Origin: Alentia gelatinosa | Taxonomy: Eukaryota; Annelida; Polychaeta; Phyllodocida; Polynoidae | Direction: 5' to 3' | NCBI GenBank assembly: GCA_950022655.1 | Contig: OX465581.1 | Span: forward strand, 106,313,125 to 106,377,124 | DNA: 64,000 nucleotides | Shown: in pieces, positions 39,481-53,137 of the stretch | How positions within the stretch are numbered: the stretch's first letter is position 1 | Layout: each line of letters starts with the position of its first letter | The notes under the pieces: generated by a model | Told to the model about the DNA's origin: nothing | The model's input: the letters and a program-made list of their open reading frames with translations, nothing else | Database searches by the model: none | Translations under genes and position numbers: made by a program

Positions 39481-42400
39481 CGCAGTGGTCACCACCTGAG
39501 TCTACTTGGACAGTAAACAAGACTGTATTCTGGGAGTGTTGTTGCTGGTACTACTCCCGGCACCTGCATGCCGCCCGGTTGCCTCTTCATTCCTCCAGTA
39601 AGTAGGAGAAGGCATTGGTAATCATTAATAAGAGCCGCGGCCGGCTGCACCAGAGACCCATAAACGCGAGTCAGGTTAGAGTGGATTATAAGCCTTTGCA
39701 GGGCGATTTCAAACGATGATCCAATATACAACTCTTACTACTTATCTTTCATCCCCCACATCCAGCTCCATCCATTCCTACTCATCTATAAACATCTGGC
39801 CAGCCGCCCACGGTCATCCCCGACCCATTAAAAACTACATCATTTTTAATAGCACCCTGCTTTGTAAGGACTTGTCATCTCACCCTTCACCTCTTCTCAC
39901 ACACACACTATTCTGCTAGCAGTTCATAAGGTCAGTATGTGGCACTCCGGCTTTGACTCTTGGATGATGGCCAAGAAATGTGTCTTGTTTATACTATTTC
40001 CGGTGTCTTTTCCTTGCACCGTTACTGAGATGCTGTGTGGAGTTGCCTTGACCCTGTCTCAATGGCAGAAGGAGTGGCGATACTTCAAAGCTTGCAGGGA
40101 AACATTTCATGTCTCCACAAACAGCACCTAAATATACACACAACTCGTAGGTGGGCGAGCATTCTAGCATAAACGTCACCAGGCCCTCACACGTGGCTAA
40201 GTGATGTACAAGTTACAGGAAACTTTGTTCTCAAACACAGCCATGCCTCTGTGTGACACGTGCACGTGGGAGGTCGGCTCCGAAAAAAAGAAAAAAAATT
40301 GGCGAGGGCTGAGGGGACAGGTAAACATAGAGCAATACATCCGGGATGAATATCCAATCTAAATGGACTTACCCCTGGATAGTAATCCTGTTGCAAAACA
40401 CATCTACTTTTTTCTACATGTCTAAACCAAATGTGGTGTGAGTGTGCAGTATGGTGAATGTATAACCGATAAACATTTCGTTTTTAGGTCATATTTTCCC
40501 TTGACTTTTATTTACGGTGGGCTTCCCTGATCTGGCGTGCGCTGTTACCTCTTACAGCTTGAGCTGTATGGGGTTTATTAGCTAGACTAGACGATCTTGG
40601 CAAACCACAGAGCTCTACTATTACTCCGGTAAGCAAGACGATACATGGCGATGAATGCAAACCTCCATTGGTGGCGCGCTTGGAGTAGAGCGTAGTGCTA
40701 CAGGAGGAGAGTAGAGCGGGGATGAGGAATTAAGGCCCTGCTGGCGCTGGCCCTAGACCAACCCCACGACCCCCGGACTACAGTATTGACAGATCAAAAC
40801 AACTCAGATGTTCAAGTAAGACCTGATGTATCATTTCTGTCGCCGCGCCCAGGACCGCTTCCTCAATACCTCCAGTATCCCACCCCCACTACCCGCTTCA
40901 CCGATCGATTGCTCGCGCCGGCGCCGGTAGGGAGAGGGAGGCGGATAAAAAATGACGGATCCCTCATCTGAATGTGGCCTAGTTTCGGGACAGGCGGGCA
41001 GGCGAGGGAGGCGAGGCCGTGGTGATTTTTTATAGGGGTTCGATCTGTAGATTCGGATGAAAGGTTTACGGTTTTGTTGCGATTCCGGGTATTTTTACGC
41101 ACGTTGTCCTCCTGGGATCGGTGGGAGGTGGCGGTCCACTGTTGTTTACCAACACCAATGCCTCAGCAAATCGATAACCCATTTTGTGATGTACTATCAT
41201 GTTGGGACTCGGCGGGTGTGATTGGTGGGAGTTTGTCATATCGCAAGGTTCATATTGTGGCATTTACTGTTGTTTGTATTTGTCACGCATAAATTGAACA
41301 AGGCCTCGTTGTTATCATAATAGAGCTAAACTGTGTGAGATTACTCCCAAAACAAAATCGATAGGATCATTTATTTATATTCGGATTCTTCTAATCATTC
41401 CTTTGTGAACTTGTACAAATGAGCCTCGGTCAATGCTCACCAGGAAGCTATTACCAGACACGCTACTGGTTAAAAAGTGTGAGATTCCAGCTAAATAGCT
41501 CGTAGCTTCCCCAGGTATCGACCGCGGCCTTAGAGCAAATGCTGTTTTAAAAAGGAAATATCCGCTTTCAAGAGTTGTCAAAGTCAAGCAGTTTTAATAA
41601 CAGCTTTAATCTGAAAAGCAATCAAGTCCCAACAAAACCTTCCTTATGTCAACTGGTTGTCAATTGTGATTTCGGAACGGACGGACTGACTTGAACTGAG
41701 GCGATCGCCTCAGAGGGAGCTGTGACAACGAAAACGTGGGAGGGTAAGGGGAAATATATAGGCTGAGAGCGTTTTACGCCGTGTCAATGGTCATAGTCAT
41801 AGTGCATAAAAGAAAAATAGGTGTTGGTAGGAATTTAATTCAGTTTTAACGCATCAGAGTCGGACACGTTAACTCCCGAGCCACGCCCTACCCTTCGGCT
41901 GGAAAAGGTTGTGCCGTCAGAGGTTCATATTGGGTGAATGGGTGATAGGCGGCAAGATGGAGAGGGGAGAGGAGTGGTGCTGAAGAGGCATTATTAAGAC
42001 CTCATCATACGCCAGCATACAGGAGTGCTCCAGGCGTGGAGGTGCGAGGGGTGGGGGACACAGGCAGGGGGATACGGCAGACCTCCTCCATAGACTCAGT
42101 GTGCAGACTCAGTGCTGCCGGGCTTTAACGTCATCCTCCTCACAGACAACAAACACAATGACGCTTTAAGTAATGCTCACTACAAAGTTAATGATGGAAT
42201 CTGATTTGTAAGTAACATACTCAGAATGTTGATGGACTGCCATTATGGCTTCCACGCCCGTACGTTATGTAAGTCCGGGGTGGTGTTGGATTAAGGGTTG
42301 TGGAGAGAACGGACGTGGACGTAAGTTACGGGTGACTGGGGGAATGGTAGGGTGACGGAAGAGGAAGCAGTGTTTGCTGGTGGCGACTCATCGCGCGGGC

Positions 42401-42610
42401 TTAGACTATTGGCGGGAAGAGGGGGTAGTGTGAAAATCAATCCGTGCACAGAGGAGATAACAATAGACCTCGTCATAGCTTGGGGGGATGCGCCGCCCGC
42501 TCTATAGCACCAATCCCTGCCCCCTCTTTGAAGACTGCGTGATTACGCCGGCTTGTCTTCTCCCTCTGAGCAGCTAGGCCTTGTCTCCCCTGGCATCGTC
42601 GTCTAGCATA

Positions 42611-42673
42611 GAGCAGCTCGTGCGGCTGGGGGTGTCCTGTGAGCTGCTCGCCGGCCCCGCAGGCGAGCTGCTC
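42611..42673. promoter_or_regulatory. Cluster of three GAGCWGCTC motifs
   Basis: Exact copies at 42611-42619, 42641-42649 and 42665-42673 (30 and 24 bp apart), with a one-mismatch copy (GAGCAGCTA) at 42566. It lies in a GC-rich island within the ERR intron, 1.5 kb from the second-finger exon. Flanks of the copies differ apart from GCGAGCTGCTC/GTGAGCTGCTC similarity. The binding factor is unknown. Confidence 0.5.
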
Positions 42674-44176
42674 CGGTCACACAATTAGGCCCCGGCTAAA
42701 AAGTGAGGACCGGCCGGGCAGATATCTGTATTAACACCGCCCGGCTACCTTCCAGGCGACACGCCACACACTGGTATTGCCGGCCATCCCACCTCCCCAA
42801 CCCCCAGGGTCCTCCTGGCCACTGGCAGACTTTATTGACAGCCCGAGCTGTATGCAGAGGCCAGTTTTTCATTAATCCAAACTGTATTGGCTCGGGCAGC
42901 GCACATTGTTGGGGCTGCGTGGCAGGGGTCTCTGATGAGATAAACTAATATTGAATGTAGCAATCAAGCCGGAGTAGGGGAAAGGAGCAGGATCATATAG
43001 GATCCAAGGCAGTGCTTGGTGAGGCTCGTGATAGGTCTTTATGCAAAAGATATATCCATAGTAAGATGTAATGAATATGTCTTTACAGTAACAACGCCGG
43101 GTGACCAGCTTTTTAAGAAAAGAGGCTTCCACCAACGTTAGGTCTCAGGGGTTGTGAAATAGAACCTATGCACACATTTGATTTTTATGACAGGTAATTT
43201 AGCTTTACATGGTACAGCTGGGTCGCTAATCACCATAATCTTGTATCTCTGTAATAGGCTTCCCAGGCCCTGTCTTACGTCAGAATGCTGGAGAAAACTA
43301 AACGTTCAAACAAGGCATCTTCCAATCCATCTTCGGCAACTGGAAGAGTAATAGGTGTCAGGAACTTTCAAGACCAGGTTCGAAGAAAAATAACACGACC
43401 TGGGCCCGTGTGAATAAGGCATGTGCACGCCTGGCCTTATAAGATATGGCTCGGCTTCGATAAAGGATTCATCGTCACGATCATGACATGTCCCCTGGCT
43501 CTCAGCGGCCTCTCGCAGAAAGCCACCTCGGGGTAGGCGTCACCCCGACATCACCATCCACTCACCATGTAGGCTTTGCGCGCGTCGCTGGCCACCGCCA
43601 ACCAGGCCTGTCCCCAACCAAGCCAACTGGGTAGCAGTGCTTACTCAGGTCGGAGCTCTACTACAAGGCATGGAGAGGTGGGAAGAGAAAAGGAAGCAGG
43701 AACCCACATCCAACTGTGTAGCTCCCCTGACGTATCCAATCGTACCTCCCTCCCCACGACCGCATTCGTTCCTCCCTCTACGCCTCAATTTCTTTACAGA
43801 GATATGTTCATCAGCATTTCCACAGAGAATCTAATGTCCTTTCGCAAAGCAGGAACGCCATTAGCCAGTTCCGGTTCCGCCGGTACCTAGTGAGTCACAG
43901 AGCGTCCGTCGCGTCCACTTAGAACTGGTAGGATACATACATGCATATATATGTGTGCCGGGTCCCTGATGGATTAACACTGAGCAGACGACAATCTCGT
44001 ATGTAAGACCGCAGCCTGCCACTGAAGTCACCGCAAGACCCGTTCCCATGGGAAGTGCAGAATAACAAAGCTTCCCTGGAAAATGCCAATCAAAGTCCTC
44101 ATGGAAGCTACTGCACTGTATTATTGCTCCCATGAAAAAGATAAGAGCCAGGAAAGACGTTAGTCGTAAATCTTAC

Positions 44177-44293
44177 CTTCTTTCAACATCCCCATCCGCA
44201 GACATTTCTGGAAACGACAGGCTTGACAAGCCTTCCTCCGCCGCTTGGTAATCTCGCAATTACCATTGGCCGGACAAGAGTATTCAATATTCC
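44177..44293 (-). CDS. ERR: ERR exon: second zinc finger of the DNA-binding domain
   Basis: Encodes 38 complete codons plus split codons at both ends. Starting at [11 protein letters not shown], it contains the four zinc-binding cysteines of finger 2 in the pattern C-x5-C-x9-C-x2-C, then [14 protein letters not shown], the helix and loop typical of NR3 receptors. The dimerisation D-box between the first two cysteines reads PANGN; vertebrate ERRs have a related PATNE. The acceptor is a T-rich tract ending in TTTTGCAG, and the donor is GAAG|gtaaga. The 117-nt length equals that of the exon coding the same finger in the vertebrate estrogen receptor alpha gene, as I recall it, so the intron position looks ancient. 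Third-position GC is modest, about 20 of 38 codons. The preceding exon must end one base into a glycine-type codon and should encode the first finger. I could not find it upstream in the window. Confidence 0.97.
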
Positions 44294-47200
44294 CTGCAAA
44301 ACAAAAAGAGAGAAAAGTGAAAGGATTTTATTTTTAACATTTTTTTTTCTTACATAGGAACCTCAAACGTACGGAAATCGATGCCATGTTACTAAGCAGG
44401 CACCGTTTCCGGACAGGAAGCCTCAATCTGAGATCAAAGCGGTCTTTGGGACATGCGCACGAGGGGAGATCAAACTATCAGGCAAGAATTGCCATTCTCT
44501 TTAAAATAAACATGGAGGGATAGGGCTAGTTTTAAGCAACTTAACTGCAAGCCACACTCTCGTGGGGGTTGGGATGAAATCGGTTGCGTGGCTTTCGTAG
44601 GTTAATTGGGCGGTTAGTTCTGCAATTTTAATTGAACGTAATCCATTACCCGCCAACGAGAGGGAAAAAACATGACTCACCCCTTAACAAAAGAAATCAA
44701 ACGAAGCACGTGAAATGACCAAAGCAGGTGAGTTTTGGAATTTGCCGTATTTCCTTTTGATTAGCAGTAATACTCTGTCCTCATTCTTTTAAGGATGACG
44801 CTACTTCTACTCAAATAAAGAGCTCATCTATGTATTTGTAGTATGGGAAGCATCATAGCGTGCTTATTCCATGTTTGGTCAGTAAAAAAAGACGTTAAAC
44901 ACTAGCACCTCACATTCACGAGTGAAAGCAAAGGTTTTAATTATTAATGAGATATTAATTAATCCCCCCACGCGAACCAGAAGCCCCGCTTGAACAACAG
45001 ATGTGGTCTACTATCTATAGATGTGATCTACGCAAAATACATACATATTAGTACGAAATAGAGAACATATCTAGGTTATATTTTCCCTAAACTGTCCATT
45101 TCTTCTCGGTTCCTGATCTAGACTGAAGACATAACAAGTCGAAGAAAGTCTGGGAATACCAGACACCCACTGCCAATACCCGTCACTGGCAGTGAACGGT
45201 GGGACAAGTGGAAAGGAAAGAGGGGGGTGGGTACGTCGAACGGAAAAAAACAACTACCTCATATCGATCGCATAAATGAAGGGGCAACATTAGTCTGGAT
45301 GGCCCCAAGTGCACGCTAGGCCCTATAAGGGGAAACATTGGGAATCGGTGAAGGGATTGGGAATAAGTTCATCGGGGGAGGTCTGCAGTAAAGCAACAGC
45401 AAAGCCCAAAGTAGGGCGGCGTTACTACCACTAACAATAGTTGAGGATTGGGAATGAAGGGAGCGTGGGTGAGGGTTATATTCATGGGAAGAAGGCGGGG
45501 GAGGCTGGGCTGAGTGGAATCTAGCATGACGGGGGAATATTGAAGCCATGTGCCAGAGGGAGTAGAACCAGAGAGGGTCAGACCCTTCTCCGACACACTA
45601 CAACGGGTGTAATTAACCTGCAAGCCGGCCCTGCTCATGGAAACACCTCCCGACTTTCATTAGGCCCCACGCCATCAGAAGCAAGAGTAGCGTTTGGCGA
45701 GGCCGGCACACGCCGCCGCTACAATAGGTCAACGGGTAAAGACACTGAATAAACAATTTGATCTCTCGCCAGCTACAGTTATTTAGTCGGCGGTCTCATG
45801 CGTAACGATTGCATGGCTCACCTTGCTGCACTCGTCCCACGAGTGGGACCCTCTCCAATTCATCATTCCTCAGCTTTTTTTTCGAAAACTTAATCTGTTC
45901 CACTTTCTGAAGAGCTTCATTACTAGATCATCTGGGCTTTCAGCTCCTAAGACCATAAGTCTATATCATCCCATCAGTTGACTCCCGTCGTCAAAGAAAA
46001 GTGTACCCCTAACACCTTCTTCTGAATCAGGCCAGAATCTGCCTGTGAAAAGAAAGTAAAAAAATAATTCGCCCACGAAAAAAAGTGAAAAAATATTGTA
46101 TTTCTACAGGAGGTACTTGCATTCTTTTATTCACTTTGTATGTCTTTTAATTATCTAGAAGTGTATCAGCTCACTTAATTAGACAGATATAAGGATTTTT
46201 TCCCATTTCTTTACATGATACATGAGATATAATCCATAACAACAGTACTTAAACTCCGAGGTAAAATAAACATACCATTTATCCTACTAGGTCTATGTTC
46301 GTGTATTTAGAAGATTGTTTTGGGAGATAAGTGGGGTATCAAGCCAGTGTGTTTACTCTTTAATCTCCCTGAAAATTACAGTAATTAGGCATGTTAATTG
46401 TCAAATTCCACTTAGCAATACATACAGAGATTCTGTATCGCTAGCGATTTTAAGGGATGCTTTGCCTTTATTGGATGTGCAAGGTAGTGAAATACATAGT
46501 GCCTTGTTATCCATACCAGTGAATAGACCGAAGCCTCTGTAATTGCCCTGGAAGGTCCATCTTCTCTACAAACAGGAGTATCTGGGCGCCAGAACCAAAA
46601 TCAAATCTAAGACTGAAATTTATCAAAGGAACCCTTAGTGGCATTTATCTTTGTCCCCATTGGTAAAATTAGCTAACTATTAATGCACTACTTCATCTTT
46701 TATTGATATCAACGACAAATAAGTATCAAATATTAATGATCCAAATCTGCATCTTTTTTTCCTGCAACTAACCTAAGAACCAAGAGATTCTAATAAAATC
46801 ATGTGATGGTAATTACACATTCACGTCTTTGTGGGTGCTGCGTGCCGACTGAAAAAAATCACCTTGTTTTCAGTACCTGGTAACAATATAATTCCAGTTA
46901 TGTCACTCTTTTTTTCAAAGTTTTTATTCCCAGCCGTGACCGCCAGTCGATACACTGACTGTGTGGCCGCCTGGTGTTTGCGCTCGAGTGTTTGTCTACG
47001 GGGCGACGCGCGGTGCTGATCTGAAATACATTGGGCCCCATGATGCAACATGCGGCAACGTGGACTGTGGTCCGGCGATATGATTGTCATGTACAGACTG
47101 TAGATCGCATTAGCGCCTCCAGCGGGCAACCAGCTCCGGGCCCCTCGTGTCAGTGTAGATTTACCACCACCTCCCGTGACATGACAATGTAGACGCAATT

Positions 47201-48462
47201 TTCCCAGCACGGCCATACGCGGAGCCCAGTTATTACATTTATTACAATTTTTTTTATATTTCTAGTTTATGTTATTGCCGTTGTTATTTCGCTTTTTGGT
47301 AGGGGAGGGCTCCCTTCCCCTACAAACCATGACCAGAACTTTTTCTGCTTTCATGTGGGTTTTTATTTACTTTGCGTTTTGGTAAATTTCTATTGGGAGG
47401 GGCGTGAGCATTGGGGGAGCGCTCGATATCTTTTTTACGTTACCTCGCCAGTGTATTTGTGCTGCGTTGGCTTAATCGGAGCCATTAGTGTTAATTGCTT
47501 TACAATATTTGGTGATATGCTTTTTGATGTTTAACACACCGCCCCAGATGGAGTAATTGTATCATAATTGCGTGGGGGCAGCACGTTTCCTGTGCGTGTT
47601 AAACGAGCGCTAGGGGACAGTACTGGAGCGGTGGTTCGCACTTCTCGTCTGGTGGCCTTGTTCCTCCGTGACGTAGCGTCGGCGGAGATATCAGTTTGGG
47701 ATGTGTGGGAGGGAGGGGTTGCTAGCCGTGAGGTTATCAGCACCATCAGATGCCAATACTGCCACTCTGCACTTCAGCCCACGGCACCAGCCGGTCCGCG
47801 CAGGAGGGCTGATAGACCATCAATACACGGGGGCCCCGTCACCCCCGTACCCCACTCACCCTTACCCTATCTCGCCGATAGGTAATACTGATTATCATAC
47901 ACACATCATACCTGTGTAGGTTCCGACCGAGAATACCGCCTGTAATGCAGGCTCTCTTCGTTATTCAGCACAATAAAGACACAGAGAGACATATATTACG
48001 CATTTCCTTGGACATCAGGAGGCGAGAAGGAAACGCGCGCGTATGAATCCGCCCGACGCGAGCTGGACACGTGGGCGTTTATGTCGAATTGGGAATTAAA
48101 TGAAGATTGATTGAATGGTCGATGGAGCAATTCCACAAAGGCCCCGTCGTGCTGGCCCTGGGGCTTGCAACTTCCATTTTCTTTTGACAAGTACAAACGC
48201 GTTCCATCACCGCCCTAACCAAATTCTAATTGCTGCTTAAAAAGGCAATTAAACAAACTAGGACTGTGGGAGAAAACAAGTGTCCCCCTCCCGTTTCACC
48301 CACCAACGGTCCTTGTCCACTGCCCCAATATCGAGGCGGACAACCCGGAGTTCTCCAATAGTCGTTGCAGCCTCTGACGTCGGCTTAGAGTGATCTTTCG
48401 AGATCAACGTCAAGACATCCATCAGTGGACGGTCGGTTGGAGTGTATGTGGCTCGCTCGGAC

Positions 48463-48483
48463 GAGCTGCTCGCTGAGCTGCTC
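48463..48483. promoter_or_regulatory. Pair of GAGCWGCTC motifs, 12 bp apart, with a third 176 bp away
   Basis: Exact copies at 48463-48471 and 48475-48483, with a further one at 48651-48659. The second overlaps CTCGGCGAGTCACTCAG (48481-48497), which recurs with two differences next to another copy of the motif at 58.5 kb. The island is GC-rich and upstream of the visible ERR exons. Confidence 0.5.
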
Positions 48484-51466
48484 GGCGAGTCACTCAGCTG
48501 TCGCGAGCTAATCCGAGTTAATCTGTCACTGATGCTGATGGATCAGCTAACTCCCAGATCCCCACGACCACCCCTGGTGGAATTCCTCAGCGCGGCCAAT
48601 TTGGCTGGGCACTGAGAGTGGAGGGGGGATGTGCTGCTATGCCTATATCGGAGCTGCTCATTTAGCATTGGCGGGATAGGGAGACGTGAGCGGTCTGCAC
48701 ACCTATGCATACACCTGTATGTATATGCCATGTACTTCAAGTAGGCCAACCGAGATGATATAATCATTTGTGCCCGATTCCACTTCAAATATAGTGAAAC
48801 ATGCTATGAGGTGAAATCTCCTCTTTTAAATTTCCTTGTTCAAGCTAATTATTGAGAACAAAACAGTCCATCAGAGAGATTCTCACACCTAAGTGTGATA
48901 CCACCATCTGTTTGCATACTCCAATAAAGTAAACTATGTAGGAGTTTTTAGTGTCGAGATATGAGGCGCTCAGGTGGCGGTCGGAGGGCAGCTCTTATAC
49001 ACTCATCCATCTTTGTAAATGTAAAGCGTGTAATTGGCTCGCTAATACAGTGAATCACAACAGCTGGAGGATTTCAGATGTATTGTTACCTACAATGTGG
49101 TGATAGCATTACAGAGTGATCCATCATCTCAGCAGCAATGTGATGGGTGCAAAAGGGCACAGGTGCGAGTCCTCGAGTAAACAACCACCTTGGCTTTCAC
49201 CCTGGAGTGCCTCCTCCTCCAGGCGGGGTTCAGAGTTCAAGGCTAAGGGAACTGTGTTAGACGGCCTCCCCACCTCTTTCTACTCCACCATCTCTGGAAC
49301 GTCTACCTGCGGGTGGGTCCGATAGTGGAGGGGCTAGGCCGGCAGAGATGGCCTTGACTACACATTCCGCACTCCGTCTCTTTACACCTGGTTACAGGAG
49401 AAGAGAGACCCATATCCACCTGGCCAGCCACACCCCCTCCAGTTCTCCGTGCCTGAAGTGAGCCCACCTCTCTGTACTCCAGGCCTTAGCAGTACGTGGT
49501 GACTTAGGGTCAGGTCGGGGGCTCCTCCTGTAGCCCCCTGGTTGCTACCTGGAGTCAGGGAGTGGTACCTCCATTAGCTATGATGGGCTACATTAGTATC
49601 GGTGTCAGAAGCAGACGTTCTGACCTTTCGATAGGTTCTGCAGCCCCTAGCTGACCACCATTCCATCCATCAGTCATAAGTGTCCTATCAACGGGCCAAT
49701 GTATTTTTCCCCACCTCTTTTTCTTCCTCCTTTATTCCCGGCCCTTTTCACACCCGAAAAGGGACAAAAAATACCCTGTTGGTTACGATATGGTTCTGCG
49801 GGGTCCCTTTCGAAAATGACCCGGGCAAACATGAGCAGATTGGAGCTCGCTCACGGGGGAATATCAATGAGCGTGCTGTTCGCTGTACCACTGCCTGGTC
49901 TTGGGGTATACAGTCCTGACGGGCCCATCAATTTTCTCCGCTCAAGCAGTGCTCAAGAAGGAACCACGTTCTATGTTTACCCCTTGGGGGAAAAAAGTCG
50001 GGAGGTGGGTGGATGGGAAGCAGCGGCTACAAAGCTATATATGCTGCTGGTGTGCTGGTTCCATATCATCTTAAGTGAGGGAAGGTACTGAAAACCGCTT
50101 CTCCAGGGAACCTGCTCGATTCAGACAAGGCATGTACCGGTTTACCTGATTTAAGAAATGAAAGATTTAGCCATCATGTGATTTTAGTTAGGTGGCAAGC
50201 TCAGTGTGTCTGTGGCAGTAAGTGGTGGCACACGTCACATCACTACATTTCCATATACCAATACATGTGTCACTACAATGTACACACAGCTGTGTACAAT
50301 GGGCGCTGAGGTGTGAGTTATAGTCGACCCTTTTTTTCCTGCACGTCAAAACACGTCCGTCAACGGTGATAAGTTATCCAATGCGTTTACCTACAAGGGA
50401 CCCTATCGGTGTACGGTACAGGCGCGGTGGTGGGGCCCCTGTTTACGTTATCATAACGCGCCGGGAGGAATTCGCGACACACACGCGTTATCTGCGACTA
50501 TTAGCGGGCGTTTCACGTGCATTGCACCGTGCCTGGCTATTTACCGTGTTATCGCACCATGCACCCCGCCTTTGCGCGTGCTCATGTCGATCGTCCACCG
50601 TCATGCATCCATTCATCTAATAACGTACCATGACGTTGGCAAGTATGCTGTTTGTCAGTGCAGAGCGAACTCCTATCACTGCCACTGCTACCATGAGTAT
50701 GGATCTGTCATTGGCTTCAAGATTGCTTTAAGATGTTATTTCCGGTGTCTAAACTAATATCGAACTGCATGAATGGTCTCGCTTATCAGTTTGAAACTCT
50801 GACCTACATGTACTTAAATATTCCATTCTCGATGCTCAGCAACCCGCACATTTTTTTCCAATGCCAACAAGGTTATGAAAAGTATATAGATAACTTTATT
50901 CAAATGATCAACACTATATGCGAAGGAAAAGATTCCATAAGGAACTGCACCTAAAATACATTTTATGTTGAAGGAGTGAACCATGAATTGCCTTGAGGAA
51001 TAAAGTAAGATTTGATGCAGACACAAGTATTGATTAAGACTCTAAAATACCTTAGTAGGTGAAATGCGAATAACACGGCCAGATCAAATGAAAGATATGT
51101 ATCTCAGGCCTGTAAGGTACATACCTGTGACATAACAACATAATATGCCGCTCACAGGGTGTACAGTCTGACGAGTATATATACGATGCCAGACCTTGGA
51201 CGGCGTAGACGGTGCCTGGCATACAGCCAGCAAAGTTCAGTAAGAGCGACTTCACCCCAACGCTTAACACACGCACTGCTTATCAGTTGTTACAATATGC
51301 CACTCGTTGGTGAACTTATCGTCTGTTGTGTAGATTGTAGTTATCAGTGAGATAAAGAACCATGAAAGGTTTATCAATAAGATTTGGAATTATCAACAAA
51401 TTCTAAACTATCAATAAGATTAAAAACTGAAATTCATAGTTTGATACCAAAGGTAGATTTTCTAGG

Positions 51467-51517
51467 TGAATAATGATTTCAATATAAACGGATGGAACGT
51501 TGAATAATGATTTCAAT
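51467..51517. repeat. Direct repeat of a 17-mer, 34 bp apart
   Basis: TGAATAATGATTTCAAT occurs at 51467 and 51501. Just to the left, TATCAATAAGATT also occurs twice (about 51373 and 51409), so the 150-bp segment has a history of slippage. Confidence 0.85.
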
Positions 51518-53123
51518 CTGTATCTACATTCAGCCCCACTCACGACCTAAGCCTGAACAACACTAGGGATTTCCTTTTTATATTTGTTTGTTCGAGTATT
51601 TAAACGTGCAATACCTTTTACTCATCGCAATATACTGATTCATTCTTTTCACTCCACTGCATTGCACTTTGTTTTTGTAAGTCTGAATTTTTCAATGAAA
51701 TATATTAAAGACTGGTGGGAGACTGGTGGGAGCAAGCAGATCGCACGGAGAAGTCTAACACACACATAGCGCGGTTGACGTAAACAAATAAACCACGTAC
51801 CATTCAGTGATAGCATTGCTCCAGCATATCAAGCAAAGCCACAGACATAAAAAGACCTGTATTACAGCCCGGTGCGGCCAAGGCGTCAGGGCTACGAGTA
51901 CTAGCTTGAGAGGATTGGAGCCACGGAGCGTACAGAAATGGCTCAAGTACGCCAGTAATGTTTAACCCGCACTGAACATACCCCATGATCTCAGGCCATC
52001 TCGGCGGTGTCTTTTTTTCTATTTTTTTTTTAAATACACAATTTCAGACTTCGGCTCTGTGTGTTTATTGCTTTCTGGTTTTTTTTCACCCGCCCCTTCC
52101 TACGTTATTTGCATCCGATTTTCTAGATCAAAGCAATCGACTGACAATTTACCTTAACCAGTAAGGACATGGAGAGTGCAGAAGCTGTCTATCCTCCTGG
52201 TGTTCAACCTCCTCCTTCTTTCCCCTCCGCTTACACACCCTTCGTACTGCCCGCACTTCACTGTGACATAATCCGCTACTGATCAATCTATAGTACACCG
52301 CCCACTGCCGCCGGCCTCTTCGTCTTGTCTTTGATGTGTACAACACTCTTACCTTTGATTAATATAAGTAGACGGGCTGAAATAGGTCCCTATCGCGCAT
52401 GTCCTTTTGTCGTATTTAAGTCTCCATCAGGCTTTAATCTCAAAACAATAGGCAATCAGCTTCGGTTTGTCGAAGCAAACGGTGGTTTTGAAGAACATTA
52501 CAGGCTGCTGTGACGCAAGTGATAACAGAGCCAAAATGGTGTATTTCATCAGAGAGACAAACTAGGCATCGCTTCCAGACGTTGTTGATACAGTTAGATG
52601 TCCCACAGCCGGGGGTTTGGATGCCGTATTAAGTTAACATCGTCACATGGCAACCGCTGAAAGGATTTCGATGATGCGAACAAAGCGGTCTAATCGAAAC
52701 GGGAGAAAAATAAACACCTGCGTAATAGGATTATTGTTATTGCTCCGTCGCCATATTGATGAAGTCTGTCTTATATGCACTCGTTTCTTCTTTGTGCTTA
52801 CCCTGCCTTCATCCTACCCTCTTCCAGATCGTCGAGTGAGAGGGTGAGGGGTGCGAGGTAGGCTAAAGGAGTTATGATCGGTGCCATGGAAAGAAGGACA
52901 AGGGAATCCGACGGTGCTCCGCAAGGAAATTATTGTCGATCGCGATTTGTTAGAGGAAAACTTAGTCAAAATAACCCCTTTGAAAGAAAAACATCACCAA
53001 AAAATAAAGAGGGAACCCCATTCAGAGGCTCCGCCGGCCAAAGGAAGGCTCGAGTGACGCCTTGAGGGGACGCTGAGAGCGATAAGAGATTTGGCACGGT
53101 GCCAGAAAACAGACGCGTGAGCC

Positions 53124-53137
53124 CACCTAGGTGGCGC
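53124..53137 (+). promoter_or_regulatory. CTCF-type motif, two mismatches
   Basis: CACCTAGGTGGCGC matches the 3' ten positions (TAGGTGGCGC) fully and the first four partly. Plus orientation. Confidence 0.3.

Larger units (their letters stand above)
34505..44176 (-). other. ERR: ERR intron between second-finger exon and hinge exon (9,672 bp)
   Basis: Bounded by the donor gtaaga at 44176 and an acceptor ending CTCCAG at 34505 on the minus strand. The first 8 kb from the left is mostly AT-rich unique sequence without recognisable features, apart from a SINE tail at 34.7 kb. There is a possible TATA/initiator arrangement on the plus strand at 39.44 kb and a GC-rich island at about 42.5-42.9 kb holding three exact copies of GAGCWGCTC. 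Between 34.8 and 38.9 kb I see nothing beyond AT-rich sequence. Confidence 0.93.

Noticed and set aside
43562..43626. Possible extra exon on the minus strand ending in CTACATG|gtgagt, about 550 bp downstream of the second-finger exon
   Set aside because: Good donor but weak acceptor. The translated 20 or so residues match nothing I know, and the visible ERR exons already join in frame without it.
46821..47216. A 131-codon open frame on the minus strand
   Set aside because: No recognisable domain, no biased codon use and no splice context; it spans a composition change and looks like a chance frame.
51580..51625. Another SINE tail (TTTGTTTGTTCGAG then TTTAAACGTGCAATA)
   Set aside because: Suggestive but too short and too diverged to separate from chance.
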